Shown: positions 60,484 through 64,000 of the stretch, one piece after another
How the letters are laid out: each line of letters starts with the position of its first letter
Numbering within the stretch: position 1 is the stretch's first letter
NCBI RefSeq assembly: GCF_006542765.1
Contig: NZ_SKCD01000055.1
Coordinates: 248,001 to 312,000 of the forward strand
DNA: 64,000 nt
Source: Paenibacillus luteus
Lineage (GTDB): Bacteria; Bacillota; Bacilli; Paenibacillales; Paenibacillaceae
Direction: 5' to 3'
Made by a program: the position numbers and the translations under genes
Notes under the pieces: model-generated
Seen by the model: the letters and a program-made list of their open reading frames with translations, nothing else
What the model was told of the DNA's origin: nothing
Databases searched by the model: none

Positions 60484-61782
60484 TTAACGATAGTTTGGCA
60501 GCAAATATTGATTGGCATCCAGCATTTCGTCCACCAGCGCCTTGATATTGTCGATAGGCAGCTCTGCTCCTGTATGCGGGTCCAGCAGTGCCGCATGGTA
60601 AATATGCTCGCGCTTGCGCGTAATCGCCGCTTCAATCGTTAGCAGCTGCATATTAATGTTCGTGCGGTTAAGCGCCGCGAGCTGCGGCGGAAGCGCGCCG
60701 AAGCGGGTAGGCGTCACGCCTTCGCTGTCTACGATGCAGGATACCTCTACGCAAGCCTCTTCCGGCAAATTCGATATGAGACCGCCGGTATTGAGCACGT
60801 TGCCTGCGATTTTATAGGGGATATTCGTCTCCATCGCTTCCATGATGTAAGAGGCATATTCATGAGTGCGCGTGTGTGTGACGGAAGTATTGTTGACTAA
60901 TCCGTTCATCGCCTGCTCCCAATAAAGCTTGTTGCTGTCGCCCCAGCCCTTGTAATTTTCCGTTGGGATATTGTACTGCTCCAGCAGCTCCGGATAGGCG
61001 TTCTTGATGAAATAAGGGACGTATTCGGCTCCGTGCATGCTGGATTCGGTTACATAATAGCCGAAGGTATTCATGATTTCGTAACGGACCATATCATCAT
61101 GCGGTCCTTTGCGCGCTGCTGCCCGTCGTTTGATCTCCGGATACAGATCTTCGCCGCCGCGTTTAATGTCGAGCAGCCAGGCTTGGTGGTTAATGCCGGC
61201 AATGCGCCAGCGCACATCCTCCGCGCTCATGCCAAGGCCTTCCAGCAGCTCCTTCGCGCAAACTTGAACGCTATGGCACAAACCTACCGCTTTAACGCCT
61301 GTTTCGCGCAAAATCGCTCCTGTCAGGATAGCCATCGGGTTCGTGTAGTTCAAGAACCAAGCGTCAGGGCAGAGCTCCTCCATATCCCGTGCGAACTCCA
61401 GCATGACGTCGATCGTCCGAAGTCCCCGGAACAAGCCGCCCATGCCCAGCGTATCGGCGTAGGTTTGTTTCAGACCGTATTTGCGCGGCATTTCGTGATC
61501 GCTGCGAATGACGGGCTCGAAGGCTCCGACGGATATTGCATTAATGACGTAGTCGGCGCCTTTAAGCGCTTCCCTGCGGTCAGCATAGGCCTTGATGGTT
61601 GCTTTGCCGCCCAGATTCTGATTTAAGTTGATCAGCATCTTCTCCGATTCCTTCAAGCGCTCCAAATCAATATCATGCAAAGCGATGTGCGCATCGGCAA
61701 GCGCTGGCGTGAGTATACAGTCGCCAAGTACGTTTTTGACGAAAATGGTGCTTCCTGCACCGATGAATGCGATTTTTGCCAT
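60484..61782 (-). CDS. melA: GH4 family alpha-galactosidase (MelA-like)
   Basis: 432 residues, NAD- and Mn-dependent GH4 enzyme. NAD motif IAFIGAGSTIF, metal cysteine in VGLCHSVQ and its partner His in GINHQAW, LNYTNPMA, and TLGMGGLFRGLRT in the alpha-galactosidase/alpha-glucuronidase branch are present. The length equals Bacillus MelA, which cleaves melibiose, raffinose and similar sugars in the cytoplasm. GAGGAGTAGAGAG precedes ATG. It is downstream of a LplABC-like importer with the same orientation, so import and cleavage are coupled. Another GH4 specificity cannot be excluded. Confidence 0.85.
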   Translation of the reverse strand: MAKIAFIGAGSTIFVKNVLGDCILTPALADAHIALHDIDLERLKESEKMLINLNQNLGGKATIKAYADRREALKGADYVINAISVGAFEPVIRSDHEMPRKYGLKQTYADTLGMGGLFRGLRTIDVMLEFARDMEELCPDAWFLNYTNPMAILTGAILRETGVKAVGLCHSVQVCAKELLEGLGMSAEDVRWRIAGINHQAWLLDIKRGGEDLYPEIKRRAAARKGPHDDMVRYEIMNTFGYYVTESSMHGAEYVPYFIKNAYPELLEQYNIPTENYKGWGDSNKLYWEQAMNGLVNNTSVTHTRTHEYASYIMEAMETNIPYKIAGNVLNTGGLISNLPEEACVEVSCIVDSEGVTPTRFGALPPQLAALNRTNINMQLLTIEAAITRKREHIYHAALLDPHTGAELPIDNIKALVDEMLDANQYLLPNYR

Positions 61783-61832
61783 AGTTTCTCTCTACTCCTC
61801 TGTTATATGATGAAATGAATGATGTCTCGCAG

Positions 61833-62717
61833 TTAGCCTTTAACGCTGCCCATGACGATGCCTTCCGCAAAATATTTTTGCAGGAATGGATAGACGAACA
61901 GCACGGGGAGCACGGCTACAAACACTTGAGCTGCTTTGGACGTGCGATCGGATACCTCTGCCCACTTCAATATGTCCTGGGCTGCCATAAGCGACAAGTC
62001 CCGATTGACGATGACGGTTTGAAGATAGCTTTGCAGCGGGTAGTTGTCCGGCCTATTCATTAGAATTAATCCGTCGAACCACGAATTCCAGTGTGTCACA
62101 ATGCAGAACAATGTCAGCGTAGCGACTGCCGGAGCGGAAAGGGGCACGGCGATCTGCCACAGCGTTTGCCACCGGCTAGCCCCGTCGATCTGGGCGGCCT
62201 GATCAATTTCATCAGGCAGCGATTTGAAGAAGTTGAGCAGCAGAATAACGTTGAAGATCGGTACGGCGCCAGGCAAAATCATGGCCCAGAACGTGTCGAT
62301 AATGCCGGTCATCTTGATGGTCATGTACCAAGGAATCAAGCCCCCGCTGAACAGCATCGTCACGACGAAATACCAGGCGTAAGCGTTGCGGAAGTGGAAT
62401 TCATGGCTTCGTTTGGACAATGGGTAGGCAATCAAGATGGTCAGCAGCATATTAAGCGGAACGCCAACGGCCACCCGTCCCAAGGAAATCAGGAACGCCC
62501 GCCCGAACTCGGGCTTGCTCAGCACGAAGGAATAAGATTTAAGATTGAAGTCGACGGGCCAAAGGCTTACTTTCCCCGCGCTTACGGCAGCGCTAGAGCT
62601 AAACGAGATCGCCAGCACATTCAGCAAGGGGAAGAGGCAGGCAATGGCTACGGCGGTTAAGAACAAATAGTTGAACGCGAGAAACGTCCGTCTGCTTATC
62701 GAAGCGTGTTTATTCAT
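61833..62717 (-). CDS. CUT1 sugar ABC permease, LplC/YtcP-like
   Basis: About 294 residues from ATG 62717, six membrane helices. The loop PDEIDQAAQIDGASRWQTLWQIAVPLSAPAVATL is the EAA motif of sugar permeases, and the ending KYFAEGIVMGSVKG is diagnostic of the LplC/YtcP group. It pairs with the upstream permease, with an 16-bp gap. The ATPase is not encoded here; these systems share MsmX-type ATPases. Confidence 0.9.
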   Translation of the reverse strand: MNKHASISRRTFLAFNYLFLTAVAIACLFPLLNVLAISFSSSAAVSAGKVSLWPVDFNLKSYSFVLSKPEFGRAFLISLGRVAVGVPLNMLLTILIAYPLSKRSHEFHFRNAYAWYFVVTMLFSGGLIPWYMTIKMTGIIDTFWAMILPGAVPIFNVILLLNFFKSLPDEIDQAAQIDGASRWQTLWQIAVPLSAPAVATLTLFCIVTHWNSWFDGLILMNRPDNYPLQSYLQTVIVNRDLSLMAAQDILKWAEVSDRTSKAAQVFVAVLPVLFVYPFLQKYFAEGIVMGSVKG

Positions 62718-62733
62718 GGTCAACCCACTTTTC

Positions 62734-63630
62734 CTAAAAAATCCGATAGTTTGTCAGCCGGTAAGCAAGCATATAGGAAACGCCGATCATGACGAAGGAA
62801 ACAACTGATTTAAACAACCCGACGGCAGTAGCGACGCCATAATTGGCATTTTCAAGCCCGATGCGAAATACCAGCGTATCGATAATGTCACCGGTCTTGT
62901 ACACTTGGGGGCTATACAGGTTAAACACCTGCTCGAAGCCAGCGTTGAGCACATTGCCTAGGCTGAGCACCGACATCAGGACGATCATGGGCAGCAAGGC
63001 GGGCAGCGTGACGTTCAGCGTCTGCCTCATTCTGCCTGCTCCGTCCATGGAAGCCGCCTCGTATAAAGCCGGATTGATGCTGGTCAAAGCAGCCAGATAA
63101 ACGATGGTTCCGTAGCCGAACTCCTTCCAGGTGTCCGTCAATACGAGCGTAAACGGGAACCAGTCGGGATCGCCGAGAAAATAAATAGACGGAATGCCTA
63201 ACGAGCCGAGCAATACATTCACAAGACCCGTTGACGGAGACAGAATATCGATAAGAATGCCGCTTAATATGATCCAGGACAAAAAATGCGGGAAATAAAT
63301 GATCGTCTGGATGCTGCGCTTGAACAGCCGATTGCGCGCTTCATTCAGCAGCAGCGCGAACAGGACAGGGACGACAATGCCGGCGGCCATCTTCATGCCT
63401 GCGATGAAGAAGGTGTTGCCGAGGACGCTAAGCGTCCCGGGCAGATGCAGCATATACTCAAAGTTCTTCCATCCGACCCAGGGGGACCGAAACATCCCCT
63501 TGGACGGAACCAGTCTCTCGAACGCCATGATGATGCCGGCCATCGGCACGTAGCTGTAAATGAATACCAGGAGAAAGCCCGGCAGAATCATTAGATGAAA
63601 GGGCAGCTCACGGATGGTCTTACGTTTCAT
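62734..63630 (-). CDS. CUT1 sugar ABC permease, LplB/YteP-like
   Basis: 298 residues, six membrane helices. FHLMILPGFLLVFIYSYVPMAGIIMAF opens the LplB/YteP group; NPALYEAASMDGAGRMRQTLNVTLPALLPMIV is the EAA loop; the end LAYRLTNYRIF is conserved. AGAGGCG precedes ATG. It forms the heterodimeric channel with the LplC-like protein. Confidence 0.9.
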   Translation of the reverse strand: MKRKTIRELPFHLMILPGFLLVFIYSYVPMAGIIMAFERLVPSKGMFRSPWVGWKNFEYMLHLPGTLSVLGNTFFIAGMKMAAGIVVPVLFALLLNEARNRLFKRSIQTIIYFPHFLSWIILSGILIDILSPSTGLVNVLLGSLGIPSIYFLGDPDWFPFTLVLTDTWKEFGYGTIVYLAALTSINPALYEAASMDGAGRMRQTLNVTLPALLPMIVLMSVLSLGNVLNAGFEQVFNLYSPQVYKTGDIIDTLVFRIGLENANYGVATAVGLFKSVVSFVMIGVSYMLAYRLTNYRIF

Positions 63631-63666
63631 TGGTTATTCGCCTCTTTCTTGCCGGAGAGGCATCCC

Positions 63667-64000
63667 TTATTGGGAAGCCTGCCAAGCGTTCACTTCTCCG
63701 GTAATCGTATTGCCGCCAAGATCATTCCACTGAGTTACGAATTGATCGAATTCGTCGATCGAACCGCCCATGATAATGCGGGTGAATACCTCTAACTGCA
63801 GCTTTTGAAGCGTAGCGTTGTTATCGGTCATCCCTTGCGTAGGGGCGCCGAAGTAAGCGTCATCGACAAGCTGCGCGTTTTTGGAGTAGCCGTCAATGAC
63901 CGATAAGGAGCCGGCTGGCCCGTACATCTGTTCATTGCCCCACAGCTTATGGTCTCCAGCACGGAAGGCCAAAATATTATCATAATAACCTTTCTCCTCT
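63667..64000 (-). CDS. Extracellular sugar-binding protein (LplA/YtcQ-like), C-terminal part
   Basis: The frame is open through the right edge, so only the last ~110 residues are visible. AFRAGDHKLWGNEQMYGPAG and EVFTRIIMGGSIDEFDQFVTQWNDLGG...VNAW are typical of the C-terminus of LplA/YtcQ-type binding lipoproteins. It is the first gene of the importer operon by orientation. The lipobox and substrate site lie outside the window. Confidence 0.8.
   Translation of the reverse strand, partial: EEKGYYDNILAFRAGDHKLWGNEQMYGPAGSLSVIDGYSKNAQLVDDAYFGAPTQGMTDNNATLQKLQLEVFTRIIMGGSIDEFDQFVTQWNDLGGNTITGEVNAWQASQ

Overview
The window looks like a chromosomal stretch of a spore-forming, Gram-positive bacterium of the Paenibacillus type (Bacillota, Paenibacillaceae). 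This is inferred from gene content, not from a marker gene. The pointers are S-layer-homology and stalk ('copper amine oxidase N-terminal') domains, many lipoproteins with Bacillus-type lipoboxes, strong AGGAGG ribosome sites, EcsAB, a spore-coat transglutaminase (Tgl), a Cse60-like small protein, LplB/LplC-type sugar permeases, and a regulator joining an AraC helix-turn-helix to a siderophore-binding domain. No rRNA, tRNA, CRISPR array, intact insertion sequence or prophage was seen.

Layout. 1-8.3 kb is a glycan-use cassette: the end of a GH42 beta-galactosidase, a secreted beta-helix protein behind a probable cre site, a small SurA_N-like lipoprotein, a cytoplasmic GH92 alpha-mannosidase and a large alpha/beta hydrolase. 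8.3-8.8 kb holds two 123-bp tandem repeats. 8.8-19.9 kb carries a DHA2-type exporter, the mccA-mccB reverse transsulfuration pair, a stalk-domain protein, a soluble GAF-PAS histidine kinase, a secreted coiled-coil protein with a structured leader, a divergent AraC/SRPBCC pair, a HAD phosphatase and a DUF4352 lipoprotein. 20-31.8 kb has ecsAB, a GNAT protein, a sortase with a sortase-anchored His-patterned substrate, tgl, a two-component system with an MMPL exporter, and a YhdH-type oxidoreductase.

32.8-38.6 kb is a three-gene operon: CHASE2 adenylate cyclase, FecR-domain surface protein, and NHL-repeat/stalk protein. Around 39.5-40.1 kb on the minus strand is a probable micro-operon of three very small genes, one starting with ATT. 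40.6-44.2 kb has two adjacent secreted asparaginases, the second with three SLH domains. 44.3-47.2 kb is an iron-siderophore locus with a Fur box and an AraC/binding-protein regulator whose N-terminus resembles an IS1634-type transposase N-terminus. 47.4-53.3 kb is a sulfonate-type operon (TetR, ATPase, binding protein, two permeases, flavin monooxygenase). 53.5-59.2 kb is a NarL regulator with a ~1,694-residue pseudokinase-ATPase-TPR-GAF-histidine kinase. The right end has a cyclophilin lipoprotein, a GH4 alpha-galactosidase and a LplABC-like sugar importer whose binding-protein gene runs off the window.

The strongest candidates for undescribed biology are the sortase/MPQTG pair, the cyclase-FecR-NHL operon, the micro-operon with the ATT-started membrane peptide, and the regulator with the transposase-like N-terminus. 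All functional names come from remembered family motifs; no database search was run.
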